Source of the DNA: JABAAI01 sp965242745
Lineage (GTDB): Bacteria; Spirochaetota; Leptospiria; Leptospirales; Leptonemataceae
DNA: 64,000 bases
Direction of reading: 5' to 3'
Assembly (NCBI GenBank): GCA_965242745.1
Contig: CBDETG010000096.1
Location: 86,625 to 150,624 of the forward strand
The notes under the pieces are model-generated. The model made no database searches, had not been told where the DNA came from, and saw nothing but the letters and a program-made list of their open reading frames with translations. Within the stretch, counting starts at the first letter, position 1; each line of letters begins with the position of its first letter. Shown one piece after another: positions 8,766-17,733 of the stretch. The translations under genes were made by a program, and so were the position numbers.

Positions 8766-9806
8766 ATGAAAAAAAAGCTTGTACTCTATCTCTTTCAGCT
8801 GAGCTTTCTATGCGCTGTGTTCTTTGCTTCTGCAGTGCTCATTTTTTCTTTTCGCAGCAAACAAGGGCGGAGCTTTATTATGCCTCAGCTCACGTACAAG
8901 AATTTTGTGGATGTCTACGAAACTCTGCAGCGCTACGAGCTCCGGGTGCAGCTTTCTTACAGAGAGTACAAAGACTTGCCGACTGGCCTCATACTTTATC
9001 AAAGCATAGCTCCTGGACGCCTCAGCACAAGTGATGAAAGCCTGCGTCTTATCGTAAATCAGCCGAGGCCCTTCCTGCGCATGCCGAAACTGCAAGGCAT
9101 TAGTTTGCAGAATGTCTTAGCGCTTGTCAAACGCATTGCTTCTAATGGCAAGCGCTATAGTTTGCAGGTAGCCTCTGTAAGCAGAATTACAACAAACAAG
9201 TATCCTAACAACAATGTCATAGCGCAGTTTCCCCCTCCTGGTGATATGATAGGGCTTGAGACGAAGATTTATTTATTAGTAGCGCAGGCAGGTAAAAAGG
9301 AGAAGAAAAGGAGCAGGCGGGGCTTTTATGCGCCCCTTCAGGCGAAATTTCTTGCCAAAGAACAAGCAAGGGCCTTGCAGGGCCAGCATCTCAGCATAGC
9401 AAAGCAATACTTCCATCACCACAAGGTAGATTACCGTATCCAAAAATTGCAGCCTCTTTTGGCAGACAAGAAACAGGGAGAAATTTTTCAAGTGCGAAAG
9501 ATGTTAAGCAAGGGCTACTACAGCTTGGGCGTGTATTATAGAAAAGCAGAGGCGCCTTACTATGGCGCTTATGAGCGTATTAAGGTAGAGCTGGACGAAG
9601 AGGGCCCGTGCGTAGTAAAGAGGATAGTTTGGCCCAAGCAGGGAAATACGAAGCGCAAAGAAGAGCTTATTTTTGCGACGCAGAGGCATAGGAAGAACGA
9701 GGAAGTAGACATACTTTTCTACCGCTTGGGCATAGTACGGGTACAGGCATTTTGCGGGGGCGAGATGATCTATGAGGAAGACTTCCATCCTCTGCGCTTT
9801 GGTTAG
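8766..9806 (+). CDS. PASTA-domain membrane protein
   Basis: A 346-residue envelope protein with an N-terminal membrane anchor (about residues 5-27) and two extracytoplasmic PASTA-like domains (about 37-97, MPQLTYKNFVDVYETLQ to LRLIVNQPRP, and about 98-171, MPKLQGISLQNVLALVK to IYLLVAQAG). A basic linker (KKEKKRSRRG) and an unrelated C-terminal region follow. PASTA domains bind cell-wall muropeptides in Ser/Thr kinases and PBPs, but no kinase or transpeptidase domain is present here. rpe follows within about 17 bp and the pair is probably co-transcribed. Confidence 0.85.
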   Translation: MKKKLVLYLFQLSFLCAVFFASAVLIFSFRSKQGRSFIMPQLTYKNFVDVYETLQRYELRVQLSYREYKDLPTGLILYQSIAPGRLSTSDESLRLIVNQPRPFLRMPKLQGISLQNVLALVKRIASNGKRYSLQVASVSRITTNKYPNNNVIAQFPPPGDMIGLETKIYLLVAQAGKKEKKRSRRGFYAPLQAKFLAKEQARALQGQHLSIAKQYFHHHKVDYRIQKLQPLLADKKQGEIFQVRKMLSKGYYSLGVYYRKAEAPYYGAYERIKVELDEEGPCVVKRIVWPKQGNTKRKEELIFATQRHRKNEEVDILFYRLGIVRVQAFCGGEMIYEEDFHPLRFG

Positions 9807-9823
9807 TAAGAGCCGGTTTGTTT

Positions 9824-10474
9824 GTGAAGATTAGTACCTCCATCCTAGCTGCTGAGTTGATACATCTCAAAAACACTCTGGAGTCTATGGACCCTGAGAT
9901 TATAGATTTCATTCATCTCGATATTATGGATGGGCACTTTGTTCCTCAGCTGAGCTTTGGGGAAGGCTATGCGAGAGAAATAGCGCAGGCCGTCTCCATC
10001 CCCCTTGATGTACACCTGATGGTAGCAAATCCTGAAAGAGAAGCGCCTAAGTACTTCTCCTGCAAGCCGCGTTTTTTATCTTTCCATGTGGAGGCGGCGC
10101 AGGCTCCTGTGAGACTGGCGCAGTCTATACGAGAAGAGGGCATTGGGGCGGGCTTGGCTTTGAGCCCGGGCACGCCCTTAGAGCGGGTAGAGCCCCTTTT
10201 AGACGAGATAGATTTGCTATTACTTATGTGCGTAGAGCCGGGTTATTATGGGCAAAGTTTCTTGCCAAAGAGTCTTGAACGTATTAGAAGGCTTTGCGCA
10301 AGTATCAGCAATAAGAAAATTTTTATAGAAGTGGATGGAGGTATCAAGGTCCAGAATATAGCTGAGGTGAAAAAAGCGGGCGCAGACATAGCTGTTGCTG
10401 GCTCAGCCTGCTTCGAAGGTCCTGATGTCAATGCAAGTACGCTTTCCCTCAAAGAGGCATGCGATATAAAATAG
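9824..10474 (+). CDS. rpe: Ribulose-phosphate 3-epimerase
   Basis: Rpe interconverts ribulose 5-phosphate and xylulose 5-phosphate in the pentose phosphate pathway. Motifs are KISTSILAAE, the metal-site FIHLDIMDGHFVP, IPLDVHLMVANPE, LSFHVEAAQ, LALSPGTPLE, LLLMCVEPGYYGQ and IEVDGGI. These complete a TIM barrel of about 216 residues. I take the GTG at 9824 because it leads straight into KISTSIL. A TTG two codons upstream (9818) is also possible. It is closely spaced behind the PASTA gene and is followed by a strong hairpin. Confidence 0.96.
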   Translation: MKISTSILAAELIHLKNTLESMDPEIIDFIHLDIMDGHFVPQLSFGEGYAREIAQAVSIPLDVHLMVANPEREAPKYFSCKPRFLSFHVEAAQAPVRLAQSIREEGIGAGLALSPGTPLERVEPLLDEIDLLLLMCVEPGYYGQSFLPKSLERIRRLCASISNKKIFIEVDGGIKVQNIAEVKKAGADIAVAGSACFEGPDVNASTLSLKEACDIK

Positions 10475-10504
10475 GGGGCTTACAGGCATTGAGGCGCTGC
10501 GCTT

Positions 10505-10534
10505 TCTCAAAAATACATGGATGTATTTTTGAGA
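10505..10534. repeat. Stand-alone hairpin module identical to the end hairpin of the rpn insert
   Basis: A perfect 14-bp inverted repeat, TCTCAAAAATACAT and ATGTATTTTTGAGA, around the 2-base loop GG. The same stem ends the 155-bp insert in the three rpn copies. It is followed by CTACTTCT, which also follows the related module at 48079-48088. It lies 31 bp after rpe and could act as a terminator, but no T-run follows. Confidence 0.85.
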
Positions 10535-10595
10535 CTACTTCTTAGAGAGCTTTCTTTCTTATGAAAAAAAACAACTATGGCGAAAAAGAAACTAT

Positions 10596-12020
10596 ATGCA
10601 GCTGCATGCAGGCGCCAAATTTGTAAATCCCCTAAAGGATAGCCAGGACTTCGAAGGCCTTCCCAAGAAGAAAGCTGATCATATTCCAAATCCAAAGCAG
10701 ACTTTCGCTCAATTACTGGGGAATGCCTCTGCGCTTTCTTACAGCATTTCCAAAACAGGGCCTTCGCAGGGCCTTAGCTCCATGTTTTGGTCTAAAATGG
10801 AAAGCAAGCTGGAGCAGGAAGATAGCTCCACAATAAGGACCAAGGAAGTTTCACAGAGCAGGGAAGAGATTTCGCAAAACGAAGAGATTTTGCAAAACCT
10901 GGCGAAGAAAGAATATATAACAGAGAAGAAAGAACATGCAGAAGAAAATGTTTTGCCTGCAGATAAAAAGAAGCCGCAAAATGAGTCTGCATTAGACAAA
11001 AGTAATCAGGCGCAGAAAAGAGAAGAACAAAGAGAGCAGGAACATAGCAACAAAAAGCTAGAGCTTCCGTCTGGCAAAGCAGCTAAGCTGAGCTTGGATG
11101 CGCGCTTGCGAGAAGAGCCTTTGCCTAAGGGACCTGAGCATACAGAGCTAAAAAAAGCGGCCTTGCAAGAGCATTCCAAAGCAGACAGCGCGCCTCGAGT
11201 TTTGGCTTATCAGTCGATAGAAGAGGACTTTGTGCGAGTGCGCCTGGACCCTGCAAAGTGGAGCATCCAAGGGGAAGGCAGGCAGGAGCATAAGCCTTCT
11301 TTTCATCAAGAGGGCGCAGCGCAGACGCAGCCTTTTATTTTACAAGGCAAAAGGAAGGAGGCTTTTGACTCGCATCACGGCAGTAACAAGCAGAGGCAAA
11401 ATGCAAGAATACATGCTCCCCATTCTGGGGACGAGGCCCTTGCTCTCCTGCATAAGCCGCAAAGCCCCTCTCCTTTTCTAAAAGAATTAAGCTCACTTGC
11501 ATCGAAGCAGAAGGGCCATAGCCAAGAGCTTTACAACAGATTGGTAGCGAAGGCAAAACTGAATCTGCATAATGATGGCAGCTCTCATGCCAGCATACGA
11601 CTGCGTCCTCAGTCCCTTGGATCTATAACGCTCAATATTAAGGCGCTGCAAAAGCAAGTAGAGGCGCAGGTGATAGTAGAGACAAGGGCTGCGCAAAGAC
11701 TTGTTCTCGAAGAATTACATTCTCTGCGCAAAGAGCTGCAATCTCAAGGCATCCATATAGATCAGCTGAGCGTGCGCGTGCGCAGCGCTCCAGAAAACCA
11801 AAGTCTTAGAGAGGGCGCAGAAAAGCAGGGAGATGAGGCCATGCAGGATGGGCATGAACAAGAGTCTCAGCAAAAGGGAAGGGCCTGGCAGGATGATCAT
11901 ATCTATATGAGAAGCAAAAAAATAGTAGAGGACCTGAATGCGCATTCTGCCGAAGATTATGAAGCAATGCAAAAGCAAAATCAAGAAGCAGCTCTGCAAA
12001 CAATAGACATCAATGTCTAA
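10596..12020 (+). CDS. fliK: Flagellar hook-length control protein
   Basis: FliK measures hook length and switches the export gate to filament substrates. The 474-residue protein is mostly low-complexity, charged and probably disordered (Gln/Lys/Glu-rich, about residues 60-310). A C-terminal Flg_hook-type domain (about 315-410) has ASIRLRPQSLGSITLNIKAL, VEAQVIVETRAAQRLVLEEL and LRKELQSQGIHIDQLSV. The order fliK-flgD-flgE supports the call. It starts at the ATG at 10596. Confidence 0.9.
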   Translation: MQLHAGAKFVNPLKDSQDFEGLPKKKADHIPNPKQTFAQLLGNASALSYSISKTGPSQGLSSMFWSKMESKLEQEDSSTIRTKEVSQSREEISQNEEILQNLAKKEYITEKKEHAEENVLPADKKKPQNESALDKSNQAQKREEQREQEHSNKKLELPSGKAAKLSLDARLREEPLPKGPEHTELKKAALQEHSKADSAPRVLAYQSIEEDFVRVRLDPAKWSIQGEGRQEHKPSFHQEGAAQTQPFILQGKRKEAFDSHHGSNKQRQNARIHAPHSGDEALALLHKPQSPSPFLKELSSLASKQKGHSQELYNRLVAKAKLNLHNDGSSHASIRLRPQSLGSITLNIKALQKQVEAQVIVETRAAQRLVLEELHSLRKELQSQGIHIDQLSVRVRSAPENQSLREGAEKQGDEAMQDGHEQESQQKGRAWQDDHIYMRSKKIVEDLNAHSAEDYEAMQKQNQEAALQTIDINV

Positions 12021-12043
12021 AATGTCTAATTATAGGAGAAAGC

Positions 12044-12814
12044 ATGTCTGAAACAGAAATTGCGGGAGCGCTGGGAGGCGCGCAGACAAGCGCCAAAAGC
12101 GCTTATTTACAAAGGGAAAAAAGTATCAGTCTCCAAGAGAAGCTCAAGCAGCAAGAAGCTGCCAAGCAATCTGTAGAAGTACGAAGTAGAGCGCAGCAGT
12201 TAGGCAAGGACGATTTTCTCAAGCTTCTTATTACTCAGCTAAGCTACCAAGACCCTACCTCCCCCCTGCAGGACCAGCAATTTATAGCGCAGATGGCGCA
12301 GTTCTCTTCCTTGGAGCAAATGCAAAATATGTCTTCTTCCTTGGGCCGCTTAGCAGACCGCCAAGCCCATAATCTTCTTGGACGCTACGTCATAGGAAAA
12401 GACTTTGCCAATGGCGGGACAGTGCGGGGCATAGCGCAGGCCCTCTTCTATGACGCAGCGGGGACGCCCTTCTTAAAAGTACAAGGGCGTGCTGTCGCTT
12501 TAGACGCCATTGAGCTCGTCAGTGATCCTTCCATGATACAGAAGCAATATGGAGGCTTAGGAGATAACAAAAACCGGGCTGATTACGCCCAAGGCGGGCA
12601 GGCCCAAACAATGCCTGCCCCCGCTGCTCCTGAAGCGCAAAGGGGCAGCGCAGAGGCGTATATGAAAAAAGCAAAGCAAAGTTATCAGATCAATGAGAGC
12701 AAAGTATCCGCAAAAGATCAGGCCTCTAAGCTGCCTGTACAGGATGCAAAGCTCGAAGCGGGCAAAGAAAGCAATCATACTGAAGTAAGAAATACAGGAG
12801 GGCAAGAGCAATGA
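12044..12814 (+). CDS. flgD: Flagellar hook capping / assembly protein
   Basis: FlgD caps the growing hook. The 256-residue protein has the conserved N-terminal core LGKDDFLKLLITQLSYQDP, LQDQQFIAQMAQFSSLEQM (about residues 53-99) and the ARQAHNLLGRYVIG-like strand that begins the C-terminal domain. A low-complexity tail is rich in Ala, Gln and Lys. TATAGGAGAA precedes the ATG as a ribosome-binding site. The stop overlaps the flgE start (ATGA at 12811-12814), so translation is coupled. Confidence 0.93.
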   Translation: MSETEIAGALGGAQTSAKSAYLQREKSISLQEKLKQQEAAKQSVEVRSRAQQLGKDDFLKLLITQLSYQDPTSPLQDQQFIAQMAQFSSLEQMQNMSSSLGRLADRQAHNLLGRYVIGKDFANGGTVRGIAQALFYDAAGTPFLKVQGRAVALDAIELVSDPSMIQKQYGGLGDNKNRADYAQGGQAQTMPAPAAPEAQRGSAEAYMKKAKQSYQINESKVSAKDQASKLPVQDAKLEAGKESNHTEVRNTGGQEQ

Positions 12815-14202
12815 TGCGTTCTCTTTGGTCCGGTGTCTCCGGACTTAAAAACCACCAGATTCGTATGGATGTGATTGGACACAACGTCTCTAATGTGAAT
12901 ACCCATGGCTATAAGATGGAAAGAGTCAATTTTATGGACATGCTCAGTCAAAAGATTTCTGACGCAGCGCCTCCCCAGGAGAATGTAGGCGGAGTGAATC
13001 CTAAACAAATAGGCTTAGGTATGACGGTAGCTGCGATAGATAAGATCATGACTCAGGGCAGCCTCCAGACTACCGGCAAAAATACGGACCTTGCTATTTC
13101 TGGAGATGGCTTTTTCGTTATTCAGGATGGGGACAAGCAGTACTATACCCGCGCTGGTTTTTTTGATATAGACCGCGATGGTTATTATGTGCAGCCTGCC
13201 ACAGGCCTCCGAGTGCAGGGCTGGAATGCGCGTATCAATGAACAGGGTGAGCGCTATATCAACAACAGCGGCGCCATAGAAAGTCTGCGCCTGCCTATCT
13301 ATGCAAAACAAGGGGCGCGCGCCACTACTCTCGTGCGCTACGAGTCCAATCTCAATCAGGCAGCTCAGAGCGTGCCCATAGACGTAAGGGACGCGCAGCT
13401 TGAGCAGTATTTCAGCGGCCCTGCCATAAGCAGGCGCGGCCATGTCAGCACTATCCATGTCTATGATCCCCAAGGTAACAAAAGAGAGCTGCGTCTTGAG
13501 TTTTACAAGGTGGACAACAATCTCTGGCGTGCGCGCGCTTCTTTGGAAAATGTGGAGAACCTCAGCCTAAATGTCACAGGCCCTGCGGGACAAGATACGG
13601 CTATAGGAGGCAATGACAGCTTTGATATAGGCTTTCGCACAAACGGCGCTATAGCTTTTGTTTCTGATGGTATTGACACGCTTAACCGCGGCCCTCTTCG
13701 TGTGCAGCTCAATTTTACTATCCCGGGAAATCCTGAAGTCCAAAACATTGCCCTGGACCTTGGAACTGCCGGGAGCCTCGATGGCATCACGCAGTTTGCG
13801 GAGGCTTTTTCAACGCGCGCTAAGGAGCAGGATGGTTTTTCTATGGGCTACCTGGAATCTTTTGCTATAGACAATAGCGGGACCATCGTAGGGACATTTT
13901 CAAACGGGGTTAAGGAAGCCTTAGGCCAGATTGCAACGGCTGCCTTTGCAAATCCCGGCGGGCTTACAAAAGAAGGCGAGACAAAATTCAGTTATTCCTT
14001 AAACTCCGGTGAGCCTAATATAGGAGCGGCAGGACAGGGGGGCAGGGGGAAAATCAACGCCGGTCTTTTAGAAATGTCCAATGTGGACTTAGCTGAGGAA
14101 TTTACGAATATGATCATTACGCAGAGAGGCTTCCAAGCGAATTCGCGTACCATTACCACCAGCGATCAGATGCTGCAGGAACTTCTTACTCTGAAACGTT
14201 AA
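12811..14202 (+). CDS. flgE: Flagellar hook protein, without cysteine
   Basis: FlgE builds the hook that joins the periplasmic flagellum to its motor. The 463-residue protein has the N-terminal rod/hook motif LWSGVSGLKNHQIRMDVIG and NVSNVNTHGYK, the DLAISGDGFFVI strand, and the C-terminal EFTNMIITQRGFQANSRTI. In Treponema denticola FlgE, Lys165 and Cys178 form an inter-subunit lysinoalanine cross-link, with Asn179 needed. Counting from the second Met, this protein has Lys165 (in YAKQG) and Asn179 but Ser at 178 (YESNL). I find no Cys anywhere in it. The last codons (GAAACGTTAA) are also copied at 15795, at the edge of the downstream duplication. Confidence 0.95.
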   Translation: MMRSLWSGVSGLKNHQIRMDVIGHNVSNVNTHGYKMERVNFMDMLSQKISDAAPPQENVGGVNPKQIGLGMTVAAIDKIMTQGSLQTTGKNTDLAISGDGFFVIQDGDKQYYTRAGFFDIDRDGYYVQPATGLRVQGWNARINEQGERYINNSGAIESLRLPIYAKQGARATTLVRYESNLNQAAQSVPIDVRDAQLEQYFSGPAISRRGHVSTIHVYDPQGNKRELRLEFYKVDNNLWRARASLENVENLSLNVTGPAGQDTAIGGNDSFDIGFRTNGAIAFVSDGIDTLNRGPLRVQLNFTIPGNPEVQNIALDLGTAGSLDGITQFAEAFSTRAKEQDGFSMGYLESFAIDNSGTIVGTFSNGVKEALGQIATAAFANPGGLTKEGETKFSYSLNSGEPNIGAAGQGGRGKINAGLLEMSNVDLAEEFTNMIITQRGFQANSRTITTSDQMLQELLTLKR

Positions 14203-14224
14203 GCTCTTTTGGCGGTCATAGAGT

Positions 14225-15770
14225 ATGCCTAAATCCAATTACACTCCTGATGTAAACGTTAAGAACAGGCAGATTTTTTGCCATGATAATTTAGGGGTAT
14301 TGCAGGGTATCAACGCCTCTTGTATCGACCTTATATACCTAGACCCGCCTTTCAATAAAAAGAAAGTCTTTACGGCTCCAATCGGCAGCAGCGCTGAGGG
14401 CGCAAGTTTTAGAGATATTTTCCGGGCGGAGGATATTAAAAAAGAATGGCTCTTGGAGATTAAGGAAGGTCATGAGAAGATTTACAGTTTTTTAGATGGG
14501 ATTAAGATCATAGAAGGAGGCACAAGCTATAACTTCTGCTATCTTGCCTACATGGCTATAAGATTGATCGAATGCCATCGGATATTAAAAGACACGGGCA
14601 GCCTGTATCTGCACTGCGATCCTACGATGTCGCATTATCTCAAAATACTTTTGGACTGCGTCTTTGGTGAAGAATAACTTTAGGAATGATATAGTCATGG
14701 CAAGAAATAATAGGGCATACAATGGAGCCCACATATTTTGATAATGTCACAGATAGTAGTTTTTTTTATACAGAAAGCAATGAAGCAAAGTCCGTAGCCT
14801 TTTATTTTATGCCAACTACAGAGGAACTGGCAAAAAAATTCCCATACTTAGAAAAAGAAACTGGCAGATACTACAACCACCAAATATTAGAACTTAGCGC
14901 GAACGCCCATAGTAAAAACGAAGTAAGATGTCATAGCAGGCAAGGAAACAAAAACTAATATTGGCAGAGCTTGGACACATGAAACATTTGACAAGCAGCT
15001 AAAAAAGAATCCTCTTTTAATCTACTGAGGGTAAAACTGGCAGTGCCAAGATGAAAAATGTATAAAGATGAGTACATTCCAAGTATAAATAACCAACATT
15101 TGGTCTGACCTTCCGTTTTTGGCCTCAAACGACAAAGAACGCACGGGCTATCCTACGCAAAAGCCGCTCGCTTTACTAGAACGCATCATCCAAGCAAGCA
15201 GCAAGATAGGGCGATCTTGTGCTGGACCCATTTTGCGGCTGCGCCACAACTTGCATAGCGGCTGAAAAGCTGGGGCGGAGGTGGATTGGTATTGATGTCA
15301 GCTCTAAAGCTCATAGCTTAGTAAAAGAACGCATCGAAAAAGAGGTGAAAGGCAGAAAAGAAAGGCGCTCAAAAGACAAAAACTATAAGGACCTTTCGCC
15401 GGAAACTTACACGGAACGTCACTTGTTCAAAGAGCATATACGCATACCTGATATCGCAGTAGTCCCGCCAAAGAGAACAGATAAAGATTATGAGGAAAGG
15501 GAAAAGAAATTTGTGTATATCGTGTCTCATAAACACTATAAAGGCAGGTACAAAGTAGGCATAGCAAAGAATGCAAAAACAAGATTGAATTATTACCAAA
15601 CAGCCGACCCTGATAGAGCCTACAAACTAGAATATACAAAGCTGACGCACAAGTACAGAGAGACGGAAAAGCATATCCACGCTCATTTTGACGCCCCCTT
15701 CGAATGGGTCACGGCGGATTTACAATCTATAAGGAAAGAAATAGAAGCCTACGAAAGCAGGGCCATCTAG
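14225..15770 (+). pseudogene. Beta-class DNA methyltransferase / GIY-YIG fusion, decayed copy with a different recognition domain
   Basis: The first 147 codons match the downstream copy. A one-base insertion (GAAGAATAAC against GAAAATAAC) then brings a stop at 14675. Beyond it, pieces can be read in shifting frames: IVMARNNRAYNG, the open stretch 14722-14958 (YFDNVTDSSFFYTESNEA, KETGRYYNHQILEL), GRAWTHETFDKQL, NIWSDLPF and KERTGYPTQKPLALLERI. From 15219 the C-terminal domain is open again and matches the other copy to the stop at 15770. The centre is a classic adenine-methyltransferase target-recognition segment but unlike that of the downstream copy. At least two frameshifts and extra stops make it non-functional as written. 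Confidence 0.88.
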
Positions 15771-15826
15771 TTTTTTTGGGATTGATAGGCTACAGAAACG
15801 TTAAGCTCTTTTGGCGGTCATAGAGT

Positions 15827-17170
15827 ATGCCTAAATCCAATTACACTCCTGATGTAAACGTTAAGAACAGGCAGATTTTTTGCCATGATAATTTAGGGGT
15901 ATTGCAGGGTATCAACGCCTCTTGTATCGACCTTATATACCTAGACCCGCCTTTCAATAAAAAGAAAGTCTTTACGGCTCCAATCGGCAGCAGCGCTGAG
16001 GGCGCAAGTTTTAGAGATATTTTCCGGGCGGAGGATATTAAAAAAGAATGGCTCTTGGAGATTAAGGAAGGTCATGAGAAGATTTACAGTTTTTTAGATG
16101 GGATTAAGATCATAGAAGGAGGCACAAGCTATAACTTCTGCTATCTTGCCTACATGGCTATAAGATTGATCGAATGCCATCGGATATTAAAAGATACGGG
16201 CAGCCTGTATTTGCACTGCGATCCTACGATGTCGCATTATCTCAAAATACTTTTGGACTGCGTCTTTGGAGAAAATAACTTTAGGAATGAGATAGTGTGG
16301 TATTACAAAAACGCATCAAGAGGGAAACACCAGCTTGCTAAGTCTCACGACATTATTTTATGGTATGTACAAGATAAGGGAAACTATATTTTCAATCGCA
16401 GCAATATATTAATTCCATTTGAAAGTGGAATGACTGAGTGGAGATACGCAAGGGGTGGGCAAGCGGGTAAAAAAATGCCAAAAGGGAAAACGCCGGACGA
16501 CGTTATTACTTTGCCAGCATTAAATGCGATGGACAAAGAGCGCACAGGCTACCCTACGCAGAAGCCGCTTAAATTATTGGAACGCATTATCCAAGCAAGC
16601 AGCAACATAGGCGACCTTGTCTTAGACCCTTTTTGCGGCTGCGCTACTACGTGCATAGCGGCTGAAAAGCTGGGGCGGAGGTGGATTGGTATTGATGTCA
16701 GCTCCAAAGCTCATAGCTTAGTAAAAGAACGCATCGAAAAAGAAGTGAAAGGCAGAAAAGAAAGGCGCGCAAAAGACAAAAACTATAAGGACCTTTCGCC
16801 GGAAACTTACACGGAACGTCATTTATTCAAAGAGCATATACGCATCCCTGATGTGGAAGTAGTCCCGCCAAAGAGAACAGATAAAGATTATGAGGAAAGG
16901 GAAAAGAAATTTGTGTATATCGTGTCTCATAAACGCTATAAAGGCAGGTACAAAGTAGGCATAGCAAAGAATGCAAAAACAAGATTGAATTATTACCAAA
17001 CAGCCGACCCTGATAGAGCCTACAAACTAGAATATACAAAGCTGACGCACAAGTACAGAGAGACGGAAAAGCATATCCACGCTCATTTTGACGCCCCCTT
17101 CGAATGGGTCACGGCGGATTTACAATCTATAAGGAAAGAAATAGAAGCCTACGAAAGCAGGGCCATCTAG
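15827..17170 (+). CDS. DNA (adenine-type) methyltransferase fused to a GIY-YIG nuclease domain
   Basis: The 447-residue protein is intact. The methyltransferase half has the beta-class order: motif IV LIYLDPPFNKK (about residues 34-44), a central target-recognition region, then GYPTQKPLKLLERI and motif I LDPFCGCATTCIAAEKLGRR (about 265-285). After a charged linker (about 300-345), the C-terminal part reads KFVYIVSHKRYKGRYKVGIA, then RLNYYQTADP and ETEKHIHAHF. This fits the T5orf172/MUG113 branch of GIY-YIG nucleases. I infer a one-chain restriction-modification enzyme. A modification-only or repair role cannot be excluded. No separate restriction gene is adjacent. Confidence 0.88.
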   Translation: MPKSNYTPDVNVKNRQIFCHDNLGVLQGINASCIDLIYLDPPFNKKKVFTAPIGSSAEGASFRDIFRAEDIKKEWLLEIKEGHEKIYSFLDGIKIIEGGTSYNFCYLAYMAIRLIECHRILKDTGSLYLHCDPTMSHYLKILLDCVFGENNFRNEIVWYYKNASRGKHQLAKSHDIILWYVQDKGNYIFNRSNILIPFESGMTEWRYARGGQAGKKMPKGKTPDDVITLPALNAMDKERTGYPTQKPLKLLERIIQASSNIGDLVLDPFCGCATTCIAAEKLGRRWIGIDVSSKAHSLVKERIEKEVKGRKERRAKDKNYKDLSPETYTERHLFKEHIRIPDVEVVPPKRTDKDYEEREKKFVYIVSHKRYKGRYKVGIAKNAKTRLNYYQTADPDRAYKLEYTKLTHKYRETEKHIHAHFDAPFEWVTADLQSIRKEIEAYESRAI

Positions 17171-17289
17171 TTTTTTTGGGATTGATAGGCCTATAGCCTA
17201 TGTTTTGCTTTTTGTATATTTCCTAGACTATGAACAAAGCTCTGCTAAGTCTGGGGGCTGGCTTGTGGCATTGTGAAAAATACGCTCAC

Positions 17290-17733
17290 CTATCGCTTGC
17301 TTTTGTTTTGTATAAGCTGTATAAGCAGCTTTCTATTTTCGCCTATACTTATTTCCAGCTTGTCCATGCGTGAGTCTATCTTGTCTATGCGTGAGTCTAT
17401 CTTGTTTATGCGTGAGTCTATCTTGTCTATGTCCTGCCTTGTGTCGCTGTGCAGATGGGGCATAACAGTAAGCAAGGCTGTAAGGCAGGCTCCCATAACT
17501 GTAAAGCCTATTCCCATAATCCAGCGCATAAGCCTTGTTTGCTTATCTATTTTCTCGTCTACTTTGCGCTCTAAGCTAGCCAGTTTTGCGCTGCCAGCTT
17601 GACTATGTAAATACTCTAAGAAATAGCCAAAGCCAGCGGGGGCCTCCTTGTCTCTAAAGCCAGCCTTGCGCTGAGGTCTTCCTGCCCCTGCCTTGCCGGC
17701 AGGCGGGGCTTTTGTTTGCGCTTGTGTTGCCAT
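17290..17733 (-). CDS. Bdr-like membrane coiled-coil protein (paralogue C)
   Basis: A 147-residue protein with a Pro/Ala/Lys-rich N-terminus, a region EYLHSQAGSAKLASLERKVDE, one hydrophobic segment (about residues 75-95, WIMGIGFTVMGACLTALLTV) and a C-terminal coiled coil of repeated D-K-I-D-S-R heptads (DIDKIDSRINKIDSRIDKID). Its tail IGENRKLLIQLIQN matches IQENRKLLIQLIQS of paralogue A, so the three are homologous at the C-terminus. The heptads are encoded by near-identical 21-bp DNA repeats. Function unknown. Confidence 0.65.
   Translation of the reverse strand: MATQAQTKAPPAGKAGAGRPQRKAGFRDKEAPAGFGYFLEYLHSQAGSAKLASLERKVDEKIDKQTRLMRWIMGIGFTVMGACLTALLTVMPHLHSDTRQDIDKIDSRINKIDSRIDKIDSRMDKLEISIGENRKLLIQLIQNKSKR

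Larger units (their letters stand above)
14193..17190. repeat. Tandem duplication of a methyltransferase gene unit (about 1.6 kb)
   Basis: The sequence from 14193 (GAAACGTTAAG, the last codons of flgE) recurs from 15795, an offset of 1602 bp. Identity covers the 32-bp leader and the first 450 bp of the methyltransferase gene almost perfectly, and again the last 560 bp to the shared trailer TTTTTTTGGGATTGATAGGC. The middle (about 14685-15115 against 16290-16530) is unrelated. The unit therefore duplicated, and one copy has a replaced centre. Confidence 0.92.
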
